Source of the DNA: Actinomadura hibisca NBRC 15177
Lineage (GTDB): Bacteria > Actinomycetota > Actinomycetes > Streptosporangiales > Streptosporangiaceae
Length of the DNA: 64,000 nucleotides
Direction: 5' to 3'
NCBI RefSeq assembly: GCF_001552635.1
Contig: NZ_BCRO01000011.1
Coordinates: forward strand, 248,001-312,000
Position numbers and translations under genes: made by a program. Below are positions 50,895-59,540 of this stretch, one piece after another (position 1 is the first letter of the stretch; each line of letters opens with the position of its first letter). Under the pieces are notes generated by a model. It did no database searches, was not told the origin of the DNA, and worked only from the letters and a program-made list of their open reading frames with translations.

Positions 50895-52114
50895 GCGTCG
50901 ACACCGCACAACGGACGTCGGTGGCCCACGGGAGGTTGCCGTTCGGCGTCTACCTGCTCGCGTTCAACCTGTTCGCCATGGGCAGCGCGGAGTTCCTGCT
51001 GGCCGGGGTCCTGCCGGAGATCGCCGACGACCTCGGGATCAGCCTGTCCTCAGCCGGGGCGCTGATCTCGACGTTCGCGATCGGCGTCGTGATCGGCGGC
51101 CCGCCCTTCGCCATCCTGACGCTGCGCTGGCCGCGCCGCACGACGCTGGTGGCCACCCAGGCCGTCTTCGCCGTCTCGGTGGCGGTCAGCCTGCTGACCG
51201 ACAGCTACGCGGTGGTCCTGGCGACCCGCTTCGTCTGCGGCCTGGCCTACGCGGGGTACTGGGCGGTCGCGGCGGTCACCGCGATCGGGCTCGTCACGTC
51301 CGACCGCACCGCCCGCGCCTCCGGCGTCGTCGTCAGCGGCCTCAGCCTGGCGATGATCGCCGGTGGCCCGGCGGGCGCGCTGCTCAGCCACTTCACCGGG
51401 TGGCGGGGCGGTTTCTGGGGCGTGGCGGCCCTGACCGCCGCCGGTGCGATCTCGACGCTGCTCGCGATGCCCGCGACCGGCGCGGGACCGGAGCCCAGCG
51501 TGCGGCGCGAGCTACGCACGATGCGGCGGCCACGGTTGTGGGTGGTCTACGCCGCCACCGTGCTGAGCACCGCCGCCTACATGATCTCGTTCAACTACCT
51601 GGCGGCGTTCCTGACCGACGTCACCGGCATCCCCGAGGTCTGGGTGCCCGCCGTTCTCGCGCTGTTCGGCATCGGCGCCTTCGTCGGGCTGTCCATCGGA
51701 GGCAGGATCGCCGACAGGCGGCCCACGCTGGCGCTGCTGGCCGGTGCGTTCGGGATCCTGGCCGCCTCCGTCCTGCTGGCGGTGCTGGCCCGGCACGCGC
51801 TGGCCGTCGTGCCCCTCGTGCTGCTCCTCGGCGTGGCCGGGTTCGTGCTGAACCCGGCGATCTACGGGCGGGTGTTCGCCATCGCGTCGGCGGCGCCGAC
51901 GCTCGCCGGGGCCACCACCGTCTCGGCGTTCCAGCTCGGCATCAGCCTCGTCCCGGTCCTCGCCGGGGCCGCCCTGAACGCCGGGGCGGGGATCACCTCT
52001 CTCACCTGGATCGGGGCCGCGCTGGCGGCGGGCGTCGTGCCGGTCGCGCTCATCGACCGGACGCTCTCCCGCCGCCGGTCGCAGACGGGAGTGGAGACGA
52101 ACTCGCCGGGCTGA
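50891..52114 (+). CDS. MFS transporter, Cmx/AraJ-like
   Basis: A 407-residue protein with 12 membrane helices. The start [36 protein letters not shown] is the hallmark of the Cmx/CmlR drug-efflux group, and [20 protein letters not shown] follows. It overlaps the oxidoreductase by 4 bp (ATGA), so the two are expressed together. It probably exports a small hydrophobic drug or a product of the neighbour. A hairpin terminator follows. Confidence 0.86.
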   Translation: MSVDTAQRTSVAHGRLPFGVYLLAFNLFAMGSAEFLLAGVLPEIADDLGISLSSAGALISTFAIGVVIGGPPFAILTLRWPRRTTLVATQAVFAVSVAVSLLTDSYAVVLATRFVCGLAYAGYWAVAAVTAIGLVTSDRTARASGVVVSGLSLAMIAGGPAGALLSHFTGWRGGFWGVAALTAAGAISTLLAMPATGAGPEPSVRRELRTMRRPRLWVVYAATVLSTAAYMISFNYLAAFLTDVTGIPEVWVPAVLALFGIGAFVGLSIGGRIADRRPTLALLAGAFGILAASVLLAVLARHALAVVPLVLLLGVAGFVLNPAIYGRVFAIASAAPTLAGATTVSAFQLGISLVPVLAGAALNAGAGITSLTWIGAALAAGVVPVALIDRTLSRRRSQTGVETNSPG

Positions 52115-52134
52115 GGTCGACGTGGCGAGGTCGC

Positions 52135-52163
52135 GCTCGGACCGGCGGCGTCCCGGTCCGAGC
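52135..52163 (+). terminator. Hairpin terminator of oxidoreductase-MFS operon
   Basis: Perfect 10-bp arms GCTCGGACCG and CGGTCCGAGC with a nine-base loop, 20 bp after the stop. Confidence 0.65.
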
Positions 52164-52253
52164 CGTCGGCGGACGTCGTGATCACCTGCGCGAGGGAGGA
52201 CGTTCACCCGCGCGGGTGAGCACCGGCCGACGCGGCTCGGAAAGGCTGGCGGC

Positions 52254-52754
52254 ATGGTGAATGAGCGAGTTGAAGTGCCCGTCCCGCGTTGGGCCGTCCG
52301 GGCGGCCTGCGCGTCCGCGTTCTCGGCGACCGTCGGGTTCATCCCCCTGCACGCGGTTTGGGCGGTCGGCGTCCCCCTCTGGGCCGACGAGTCCAAGTTC
52401 CGGGACTGGTACGCGCAGGGCGGTGGCCCCTATCTCCTCGTGCTCAGCGGGATGGCGACGCTGGCCGGGGTCCTGGCGCTGAGTCTCGTCCGCCCGTGGG
52501 GCCGGATCTTCCCGCGCTGGGTGCCGCTGCTCTCCGGACGGATGGTGCCTCGCCGCACGCTCTGCACCACGGCCTTCGCGGTCTCGGCCTTCCTGCTTCT
52601 GTACACGGCATGGGCCGCGTGGCTGTCAGTCGGCAGCTTCAACGACGACGGCGTCTTCAGCCCGTGGATCGTCGTCTACGGGATTCCGCAGTTCCTGGTC
52701 TGGGGCATCGGCCTGTTCCTCGCCGCCTGGTCGTACCGCGCCCGCACCGCCTGA
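52254..52754 (+). CDS. Integral membrane protein, unknown
   Basis: A 166-residue protein with four membrane helices: WAVRAACASAFSATVGFIPL, YLLVLSGMATLAGVLALSLV, FAVSAFLLLYTAWAAWLSVG and YGIPQFLVWGIGLFLAAWSY. No catalytic motif is evident. Between helices there is a Trp/Phe-rich loop with SKFRDWYAQGGG. It lies between an operon terminator and a TetR operator, so it is a single-gene unit. Confidence 0.72.
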   Translation: MVNERVEVPVPRWAVRAACASAFSATVGFIPLHAVWAVGVPLWADESKFRDWYAQGGGPYLLVLSGMATLAGVLALSLVRPWGRIFPRWVPLLSGRMVPRRTLCTTAFAVSAFLLLYTAWAAWLSVGSFNDDGVFSPWIVVYGIPQFLVWGIGLFLAAWSYRARTA

Positions 52755-52780
52755 CACTCTCATCGCCCATTGACGGTGTG

Positions 52781-52801
52781 ACACTTTCCGTGAAAGTGTC
52801 C
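52781..52801. promoter_or_regulatory. Palindromic operator of the tetR-GH31 operon
   Basis: Perfect 9-bp arms GACACTTTC and GAAAGTGTC with a three-base centre, 25 bp upstream of the tetR start. A TTGACG that could be a -35 element lies just before it. TetR binding here would block the operon. Confidence 0.7.
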
Positions 52802-52826
52802 GCTCCATGTCGATCAGGACGAGCCG

Positions 52827-53447
52827 ATGAAGCCCGGCCCGCCGAACCGCTCGCGGCGGCCCGTCGAGGACGAGGCGGTGCTCGCGGCCGCGCTGGAGTG
52901 CCTGCTCACGGTGGGGATGCGCCGGACCACGATGGCCGACATCGCGCGCCGGGCCGGAACCTCGCGGCAGACCATCTACCGCCGCTGGCCCGACGTCCAG
53001 TCGCTGGTGGCCGAGGTGATGACCCGGCAGTGGCTGGGCGTGGTGAGCGGCGTGCTGGAAGGCGAAGGGCCGCTGCGCGGGCGGGCGGAGATCGTCGACG
53101 CGCTGGTCGCGGTCGCGGCCGGGCTGCGCGCCGATCCGCTGCTGCGGCGGATCGTCGAGATCGATCCGGAACTGCTCGTGCCGTATCTGTTCGACCGGCG
53201 CGGCGCCAGCCAGGACGTGATGCTGGAGCGGATCGAGTCGATGCTCGCCGAGGGGCGGCGCAGCGGCGCCGTCCGGGACCTGCCGCCCGGAGTGATGGCG
53301 CGGACGGTGCTGCTGACCGCGCAGTCGTTCGTGCTGTCGGCGGCGACCATGGCCGACGGCGTCACCGTCGAGGAGCTCGACGAGCAGTTGCGCGGCCTGC
53401 TGGACCGCTATCTCACTCCCCTCGGCCCGGAAGGAAAGCCGCAGTGA
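52827..53447 (+). CDS. TetR family regulator of the GH31 gene
   Basis: A 206-residue protein with the HTH MRRTTMADIARRAGTSRQTI followed by YRRWPDVQSLVAEVMTR. The C-terminal domain is ordinary TetR. Its stop codon overlaps the GTG start of the GH31 gene, so the two genes are co-transcribed and coupled. The palindrome just upstream indicates autoregulation of the operon, so the inducer may be related to the GH31 substrate or its product. Confidence 0.88.
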   Translation: MKPGPPNRSRRPVEDEAVLAAALECLLTVGMRRTTMADIARRAGTSRQTIYRRWPDVQSLVAEVMTRQWLGVVSGVLEGEGPLRGRAEIVDALVAVAAGLRADPLLRRIVEIDPELLVPYLFDRRGASQDVMLERIESMLAEGRRSGAVRDLPPGVMARTVLLTAQSFVLSAATMADGVTVEELDEQLRGLLDRYLTPLGPEGKPQ

Positions 53448-55705
53448 AGATCCGTTACCGGCTGCTGGCCGGTGTGCTGCTGCCCGTCGTGGTGCTGCCG
53501 TTGACGGCGTCCACGGCGCAGGCGGGCGTTCTGGACACGCTGTCGCCGGGAGCGCTCACGCTCGCTCCCAAGGCGGCGGGAACCGTCAGCGCCGGTGGTT
53601 TCCAGGTGAGCGTGGACCGGCGGGACGGGCGCGCCCGGCTGACGGTCACCGCGAGCGGCCGGACGGTCTGGGCGGCCGCGCCCGGCCGGGCGTTCGCCGC
53701 CGCGGGTCTGGGGCGGTTGTCGTGGCAGGAGCGGACCGGCATGTTCACGCCGGGCGAGCTGGTCGGCTGGCGGTTGTCGGACCAGCGCGTGGAGCGGGTG
53801 GCGCGTTCCGGCGCGGACGTCGTGGTGACGGGGACGCTCAGCGGCGGACCGTTGAAAGCGCCGTTCACCTGGCGGTTGTCGGCGCGGAGCGGCGGCCGGG
53901 CCGCCGTGCGGCTGGACGTCGGCAAGGTCACCGGACCGGGCGTCGACCGGCAGCCGGACGTGGTCGCGCTGACCTCCGAGCGCGGCCCGGGTGAGCGGTT
54001 CCACGGGTTCGGCGAGCAGTTCGCGCCGTTCGACCTGGCCGGGCGGCGGGTGCCGATCCTGGTCCGCGAACAGGGCATCGGCCGTGGCCGCCAGCCGCTG
54101 ACGGCGATGGTGAACCTGGCGTCGGGCCAGGGCGGCTCGTGGGACACCACCTACGCGCCGATGCCGTTCTACCTCACCAGCGCCCGCCGGGGGTTCGAGC
54201 TGACCGGCGGCCGGTACTCGGTGTTCGACCTGTCCCAGCCGGGCCTGGTGGTCGCCCAGACGTGGGCGGCGCGGCAGGACGCCGAGCTGTACACCGGCGC
54301 CTCGCCCGCCCAGGTCCTCGCCGCGCACACCGCGTCGACCGGCGCGATGAGGCCGCTGCCCGCCTGGACGGGCGACGGTGCCGTGCTCGGCCTCCAGGGC
54401 GGCACCGCCCGGGTCCGCAAGATCGTCGACGACATGGCGGCGGCGGGCACGAAGATCTCGGCGGTGTGGTTGCAGGACTGGTCCGGGCAGCGCACGACCT
54501 CGTTCGGTGAGCGGCTGTGGTGGACCTGGCAGCTCGACCGGCAGCGCTACCCCGGCTGGGAAGGGCTGGTCGCCGACCTGCACCGGCGCGGCATCAAGGT
54601 GCTGACCTACGTGAACCCGTTCCTGGTCGACCCGTCCGGCAAGCCCGGCGGGGTGCCGCGGAACCTGTTCGCCGAGGCGCGGGACCGCGGCTACCTGGTC
54701 GCCAAGCCCGACGGATCGCCGAACCTGCTCGACCAGAGCGGGTTCTCGGCCGCGCTCGTCGACTTCACCAACCCGGCCGCGCGCGAGTGGTACGCAAGCA
54801 CCATCGCCACCCAGGTCGCCGGTGTCGGGGCCGACGGCTGGATGGCCGACTTCGGTGAGGGCCTGCCCTTCGACGCCAAGCTGCACTCCGGCGACCCGGC
54901 CGACCTGCACAACCGGTGGCCGGTCGAATGGGCGGACGTCAACCGGCGCGCGTGCGAGCTGGCGGGCAAGTCCGGCTGCGTCTACTTCATGCGCTCGGCC
55001 TACACCGGCTCGCCGGGCAAGACGCCGCTGTTCTGGGCGGGAGACCAGCTCGTGGACTTCGACGCGCAGGACGGCATGGCGTCGGCGCTGCGCGGCATGT
55101 TGTCCGGCGGCGTTTCCGGCATGACGCTGACCCACACCGACATCGGCGGCTACACCGGCGTCGACACCCCGCTCGGGAACTACAACCGCTCCGCCGAACT
55201 GCTGCGCCGGTGGTCGGAGCTGGCGGCGTTCGGGGTGTTCTTCCGCACCCACGAAGGCAACCGGCCCGCCAAGAACGCCCAGGTCTACGACTCGCCGGAG
55301 AGCCGCGCGGCGTTCGCCCACACCAGCCGCGTCTACGCCGCCCTCGCCAACTACCGGGGCATCGTGGAGAAGCAGGCCGCCCAAGGGATACCCGCGCTGC
55401 GGCACACCTGGCTCGTCCACCCCGACAGCCCGGCCGCGACGGCGGACGACCAGTTCTTCTTCGGCTCGTCCATGCTGGTCGCGCCGGTTCTCAAGGCCGG
55501 AGCCACCTCGGTGCAGGTGCACCTTCCGGCCGGACGCTGGACCAACGTCTTCACCGGCCGCACCTACGGGGACGCCGCCCGCGCCCAGCAGCTCACGGTC
55601 CCCGCGCCGTTGGGCACCCCCGCCGCGTTCGTCCGCGACGGCGATCCGCAGGGCACGCAAATCCGGACCGCCCTGCACCGCGCCGGTCTAGCCCCCGCGC
55701 CCTGA
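53444..55705 (+). CDS. Secreted GH31 glycosidase, predicted sulfoquinovosidase
   Basis: A 753-residue protein with a signal peptide (MKIRYRLLAGVLLPVVVLPL, cut after AQA). The GH31 barrel has nucleophile D469 (GWMADFGEGLPFD) and acid/base D534 (WAGDQLVDF). The four residues that bind sulfoquinovose in E. coli YihQ (Q262, Q288, R301, W304) have exact counterparts with identical spacing: Q318 (GLQGGT), Q344 (LQDWSG), R357 (GERLWW) and W360. This supports release of sulfoquinovose from plant sulfolipid headgroups. It has no neighbouring sulfoglycolysis genes. Being secreted, it would act on external glycosides. Start GTG with AAGGAAAG. Confidence 0.85.
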   Translation: MKIRYRLLAGVLLPVVVLPLTASTAQAGVLDTLSPGALTLAPKAAGTVSAGGFQVSVDRRDGRARLTVTASGRTVWAAAPGRAFAAAGLGRLSWQERTGMFTPGELVGWRLSDQRVERVARSGADVVVTGTLSGGPLKAPFTWRLSARSGGRAAVRLDVGKVTGPGVDRQPDVVALTSERGPGERFHGFGEQFAPFDLAGRRVPILVREQGIGRGRQPLTAMVNLASGQGGSWDTTYAPMPFYLTSARRGFELTGGRYSVFDLSQPGLVVAQTWAARQDAELYTGASPAQVLAAHTASTGAMRPLPAWTGDGAVLGLQGGTARVRKIVDDMAAAGTKISAVWLQDWSGQRTTSFGERLWWTWQLDRQRYPGWEGLVADLHRRGIKVLTYVNPFLVDPSGKPGGVPRNLFAEARDRGYLVAKPDGSPNLLDQSGFSAALVDFTNPAAREWYASTIATQVAGVGADGWMADFGEGLPFDAKLHSGDPADLHNRWPVEWADVNRRACELAGKSGCVYFMRSAYTGSPGKTPLFWAGDQLVDFDAQDGMASALRGMLSGGVSGMTLTHTDIGGYTGVDTPLGNYNRSAELLRRWSELAAFGVFFRTHEGNRPAKNAQVYDSPESRAAFAHTSRVYAALANYRGIVEKQAAQGIPALRHTWLVHPDSPAATADDQFFFGSSMLVAPVLKAGATSVQVHLPAGRWTNVFTGRTYGDAARAQQLTVPAPLGTPAAFVRDGDPQGTQIRTALHRAGLAPAP

Positions 55706-55719
55706 CGCCGGTGACCAGC

Positions 55720-55760
55720 CCTGTCTTTGCTACGCGCTCTTGGCGCGTAGCAAAAACAGG
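55720..55760 (+). terminator. Strong intrinsic terminator after the GH31 gene
   Basis: Arms TTTGCTACGCGC and GCGCGTAGCAAA with a five-base loop (TCTTG), extended by CTGT/ACAG-type pairs. The A/T flanks make it look like a classical terminator working on either strand. Confidence 0.8.
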
Positions 55761-55888
55761 GCGCGGGCTGCGCCCTCCACGTTGACTTCACCGTCCACGG
55801 AGAGGGTCAGGTGGGTGAGCGGAATCGTCCGTGCCAACCGCGCGCCCGGTTGGGTCGTCTTCTCAACAGGGACGATCGGGGGGATGTC

Positions 55889-57406
55889 ATGATCGCGGGT
55901 CACCAGGTCGCGTTCTTCCTGCGGGAGATCGGTTCGGTGGATCCCGGGCGCCGTGCGGCGGCGGTCAAGGGGTTGAGCCGTGCTCCCGGGCACGTCGAGC
56001 GGCTGGTCGCGCTGGCCGACGACCCGGCGCCGCAGGTGCGTGCGGCCGTCGCGCTGGGTCTTGGCAGGCAGGACGGGACGGTGCCGGTCGAGCCGCTGCT
56101 CGCGTTGTGCTCCGATCCCGACGTCGCGGTCCGGCGGCGCGCGGTGAACGCGCTGAACCGGCTCGGCGCGACCGGCCCCGCCGTCGCCGCCGCCTTCGTC
56201 CAGCGGCTCGGGGACGCCGCGCTGCCCAACCGGCCTCTGGTGCTCGCCTGGTTGCGGCGGTTCGAGGTCGCGGTACCGGCCGAGGCGCTGACGTCCCTGC
56301 TCGCCGCTCCTGATCCCGGGCTCTGGGCGTCCGCCGCGTCCCTGCTGCGCCTGCTGCCCGAGGCCGACGCCGTCTTCGCCGACCTGGTGCGCACCGCGCA
56401 GCCCGAGGTGCGGCGGCGGGCGCTGGACATGCTGGCCAGTCCGCAGGCCGGTATCCCCGGCATGGGGGCGCACGCCGAGCCCGAAGAGCGCGAGGCGGCC
56501 TGGCGTCGGTTGTGGAAGCCCGAGCCGCAGGTGGTCCACGCTCTCCTTGCTGCTCTGGAAGCCGAGACCGAGCCGTACGCGCGCAGCAGGCTGTTCGGTG
56601 CGCTGGCCGCACGCCGCGTGGTCGAGGCGGTGGTACCGGCGGCTGCTTGGCTGGCCGATTTGGAGTGTGGTCCCAGCGCAGCAGCGGCACTGGGTGCGGC
56701 GGGTACGGACGAAGCCGTTGAGCTGTTGCGACAGGCGGTCGTTGAGCCTGGCGGGTGGGGATCCGAGCTGCACGGCGCGGCGATGCGGGCGTTGGGCGTC
56801 GCCGGTGATGTCTCTGCCGCCGAGCTGCTGTTCGGACTGCTCAGCGATCCGGCCGAGGCGGTGCGGCTGGGCGCGCTCGACGGGCTGGGCAGCTTCTTCC
56901 GGCGGTTCGACGGTTCGTTGCACGGGCGGCTGGAGCGGTGGCGGGCCGAGGGATCGCCCGACCTGCCCGTCCCGCCGCCTGACGACGACCCGGCGGTGCG
57001 CGAGTTGGCGCGCCGGACGGCGGAGCGGCTGACCCGCATGCTCGTCCGCGACGTGGAGCACGCCAACGCTTACCACGGTGTCCTGTGGCACATCCCGGAG
57101 GTAAGGCCGCTGCTGCCAGAGCTGCTCCGGCATCCCGAGGGATGGGTGCGCTCCACCGCTCTGCACCTCGCCGAGCGGTTCGACGAGATCGACTTCGCCG
57201 GTCGGCTGCGGTTGCTGGACGATCCCCACCACGCCGTGCGTCAGGGAGCGGCGTTGAGCTTCCTGCAACTGGTCGAACGGCGGGAGCTGTCCCCGGACGA
57301 GCAGGACGCGTTGCGCCCGCACCTCGAAGCGGCGCAGGAGGACGCCGACCAGTACGTACGGTCCTTCACGGCCAAAGCCTTGCAGCAGCTCGACGAGACG
57401 GTCTGA
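55889..57406 (+). CDS. HEAT-repeat protein
   Basis: From the ATG at 55889 (MIAGHQVAFFLREIG, with GGGGGA upstream) the protein has 505 residues. It is made of helical repeats of about 30 residues such as ALADDPAPQVRAAVALGLGR, SDPDVAVRRRAVNALNRLGA, LDDPHHAVRQGAALSFLQLV and HLEAAQEDADQYVRSFTAKA. No enzyme motif is present. It probably binds protein partners. An upstream in-frame GTG at 55811 would add 26 residues but has no good RBS. Confidence 0.8.
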   Translation: MIAGHQVAFFLREIGSVDPGRRAAAVKGLSRAPGHVERLVALADDPAPQVRAAVALGLGRQDGTVPVEPLLALCSDPDVAVRRRAVNALNRLGATGPAVAAAFVQRLGDAALPNRPLVLAWLRRFEVAVPAEALTSLLAAPDPGLWASAASLLRLLPEADAVFADLVRTAQPEVRRRALDMLASPQAGIPGMGAHAEPEEREAAWRRLWKPEPQVVHALLAALEAETEPYARSRLFGALAARRVVEAVVPAAAWLADLECGPSAAAALGAAGTDEAVELLRQAVVEPGGWGSELHGAAMRALGVAGDVSAAELLFGLLSDPAEAVRLGALDGLGSFFRRFDGSLHGRLERWRAEGSPDLPVPPPDDDPAVRELARRTAERLTRMLVRDVEHANAYHGVLWHIPEVRPLLPELLRHPEGWVRSTALHLAERFDEIDFAGRLRLLDDPHHAVRQGAALSFLQLVERRELSPDEQDALRPHLEAAQEDADQYVRSFTAKALQQLDETV

Positions 57407-57424
57407 GCGGGACGGGCGAAGGCG

Positions 57425-57651
57425 TCAGCTCAACGGGATCTGCGGGCTCGCCTGCTTGATGTGGGCGTTGGCCCAGCGCATCTGGCGCAACGTGTCGGGA
57501 TGGACGCCGAGCTGGTCAGGTACTGCGGCATCGTCACCGGCTGGGCGCCCTGGACGATCTGCTGGTCGTTGTGGACCGCGAGCCCGCTGACCGCCTGTCC
57601 CACCAGCGCGGCGACGGCCAGCAACAACGTCGTCGTGAAGATCGTCCGCAT
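57425..57651 (-). pseudogene. Small secreted protein with an apparent frameshift
   Basis: The frame from the ATG at 57651 gives a signal peptide (MRTIFTTTLLLAVAALVGQA) and AVHNDQQIVQGAQPVTMPQY. It then turns into low-complexity SR/R text, whereas the other frame continues with sensible DQLGVHPDTLRQMRWANAHI, KQASPQIPLS and a stop at 57425. One inserted or lost base near 57525 would restore a roughly 75-residue peptide. It is either a recent mutation or a sequencing error. Confidence 0.5.
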
Positions 57652-57845
57652 GTGCGCTCACCTCTTTCCTCATGCCTGTACCTGGCATTCGTAGGGCCGC
57701 TCGGAGCGTGCCCGGCATCCGGCGGCCGTCACTTTCCAGCCGCTCCCCCACCGGGTCACGAACACCGTGTCGGTCCCGACGCGGACGCGATCGTTGCCGC
57801 TCCGGGCACGGCCGGAGGCCCGGTTCTGGCAGCATGGAGCGGGAC

Positions 57846-58514
57846 ATGAGCACCCCCCGCGTTCCGTTCTGGTGCGATCCGCATCCCGCCCACACCGACC
57901 TCGTGCCGCGCGACGGCCGCCGCCACCTCGGCGTGCTGGAGGAGGTGGTGCGCCGCCAGTGGGACCCGGCGGGCGGGCCGCCCCCGGCGTCGCTGGTCGC
58001 GGCGGTGGACCGGCTGGCGGCGCTGCCGGGCCCCATCGCGTCCCAGGTCGCCGAGGCGCTCCGCCCGGCGGCCGACGGCGGCGGCGGCCTGTGGCTGGGC
58101 GACGGGAACGTGCCCGCGCTCGACCACCTGGGGGACCTCGCCGGGGTCCCGGTGCGGCCCGGCGCGGCGGCGACCTGGGACCAGGTGCCGGGCGCGACGG
58201 TGTGGGAGCGCCGCACGGTGGTGATCGGCACCGGGGAGCACGTGTCGGTGTCGCTGATCGACCACGAGATCGGGCACGTGCTGGCGTGCGCCCGGGACGC
58301 GACCGGCTCCCGCGAGTGGGACACGATCATGTACCGGTGCCGGCCGCTGCTGGTGATGGAGCGCTGGCACGACCCGCACGAGTGGTGGGCCGAGGCGTGG
58401 GCCTTCGTGATCACCAAGCAGTTCGGGTGGTTGTTGCGGACGCTGGGCGGCCACGAGCAGGTCACCGAAATGGTCGTCAGTTACTATGTGAGGCACTACG
58501 GGTTGGAGGTGTGA
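57846..58514 (+). CDS. Putative HEXXH zinc metalloprotease (ATLF-like)
   Basis: A 222-residue protein from the ATG at 57846. The zinc motif is H140-E141-IG-H144 (LIDHEIGHVLACARD), and HEWWAEAWAFV (E179 or E183) about 40 residues later fits the second-glutamate ligand of gluzincins such as anthrax lethal-factor-like (ATLF) domains. No signal peptide is present. It may process a protein or peptide in the cytoplasm. The following 71-residue gene starts 2 bp after the stop. The true family is uncertain. Confidence 0.6.
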   Translation: MSTPRVPFWCDPHPAHTDLVPRDGRRHLGVLEEVVRRQWDPAGGPPPASLVAAVDRLAALPGPIASQVAEALRPAADGGGGLWLGDGNVPALDHLGDLAGVPVRPGAAATWDQVPGATVWERRTVVIGTGEHVSVSLIDHEIGHVLACARDATGSREWDTIMYRCRPLLVMERWHDPHEWWAEAWAFVITKQFGWLLRTLGGHEQVTEMVVSYYVRHYGLEV

Positions 58515-58516
58515 CC

Positions 58517-58732
58517 ATGGCGCAGCCGGTCATCAGGGACGGCAGGCTCCTGCTCACCGTGGACGGCGGTTGTTGCGCCGCCCGGCCCGTCGCCGAGGAC
58601 CACCCCGACTACGCCGCGCTGCGGGCCGCCGCCGTCGACCTGGACGCCGTGCGCGGCAGCGACGCGGGCGCCGACGCCGCGTTCACCGCCCGGCTGCGCG
58701 CGAGCGTGAACGGCGAGCGCCGCACCGCCTGA
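58517..58732 (+). CDS. 71-residue micro-protein with Cys-Cys pair
   Basis: From the ATG at 58517, preceded by GGAGG, the product is MAQPVIRDGRLLLTVDGGCC followed by AARPVAEDHPDYAALRAAAV and a helical tail to RTA. The vicinal cysteines C19-C20 could bind metal or form a disulfide. It is 2 bp downstream of the HEXXH protease gene, so the two are translationally coupled. It may be a substrate, inhibitor or partner of the protease. Confidence 0.6.
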   Translation: MAQPVIRDGRLLLTVDGGCCAARPVAEDHPDYAALRAAAVDLDAVRGSDAGADAAFTARLRASVNGERRTA

Positions 58733-58742
58733 CGCCACCGCC

Positions 58743-59438
58743 CTACCACGGCACGGTCTCGCCGTGGAGGTCCAGGAACTGCAAACCGGGCGCACCGGCC
58801 TGCGCTTCGAGGACGTCGACGACGGCCGGGACGCTCTCGTGGGGGACGAGCGGCGCGTCGGGCCCGCCGAGCTGAGTCTGGTTGTGGCCGGGGTCGATGA
58901 GCAGCTTGGTGTGCCCGTCGTCGGCATGGCGGGTGGCGTAGCTGCGCATCAGCTGGTTGAGCGCGGCCTTGCTGGCTTTGTAGAGCTCGTAGCCGTCCTC
59001 GGTGTTGCGGGAGATGCTGCCCTGCTCGGAGGACATGGCCGCGACGGTTCCATCGGGCACGACAAGGTCGCGGAGGGCCTCCAGAGCGCGCAGCGGGCTC
59101 AGCGCGTTGGTGACCATGACCTCGGTGAACATGTCGGTCGGGACCTCGCTGATCGGGAGATCGCCCCGGTCGATGGCGGCGTTGACGAAGAGCAGGTCGA
59201 GCCGCCGTCCTTCCAGACGCTCGCGCAGCGCGACCAGCTGCTCGGGGCTCGTCATCTCCAAGGTCTCGACGGTCAGCCGCCCGTTCCAGGCGTCGGCGTC
59301 GGCTTGCAGCTCGCCGCCGCTCTGGCGCGTCGTGGCGATGACGTGCCAGTCGCGCCGGGCGAGCTCGTTGGCGAGGACAAGCCCCAGCCCGCGAGAGGCG
59401 CCGATGACAAGGGCCTGGCGCTGGGAGGTGACGGGCAT
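58743..59438 (-). CDS. SDR family oxidoreductase
   Basis: A 231-residue protein with AAGGAG six bases before the ATG at 59438. The cofactor motif is ALVIGASRGLGLVLANELAR, and NAAIDRGD matches the NAG motif. MSSEQGSISR...YELYKASKAAL supplies the S-Y-K catalytic residues. It is divergent from the tetR gene at 59541 with a set of repeats between them. Substrate unknown; similar SDRs are often annotated as C-factor-like. Confidence 0.86.
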   Translation of the reverse strand: MPVTSQRQALVIGASRGLGLVLANELARRDWHVIATTRQSGGELQADADAWNGRLTVETLEMTSPEQLVALRERLEGRRLDLLFVNAAIDRGDLPISEVPTDMFTEVMVTNALSPLRALEALRDLVVPDGTVAAMSSEQGSISRNTEDGYELYKASKAALNQLMRSYATRHADDGHTKLLIDPGHNQTQLGGPDAPLVPHESVPAVVDVLEAQAGAPGLQFLDLHGETVPW

Positions 59439-59459
59439 GGGCACTCCTTCGAGAGAATT

Positions 59460-59500
59460 TGTCTAGACGCGACGTTGTGTCTAGACGCGGCGTCTCGACA
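59460..59500. promoter_or_regulatory. Three half-sites TGTCTAGACGC between SDR and tetR
   Basis: TGTCTAGACGC occurs as a direct repeat at 59460 and 59478, and once inverted with one mismatch at 59490-59500 (GCGTCTCGACA). The last two form a 23-bp palindrome with one central base. The layout fits TetR dimer plus an extra half-site controlling both divergent genes. Confidence 0.65.
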
Positions 59501-59540
59501 AAGCTACAGCAGGCCGCCCCCGGCGGATAGGGTGTCCCGC

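Noticed and set aside
52781-52801. Reading the palindrome as a transcription terminator of the membrane-protein gene
   Set aside because: Only 9-bp AT-rich arms and a 3-base loop close to the next tetR start. An operator is more likely.
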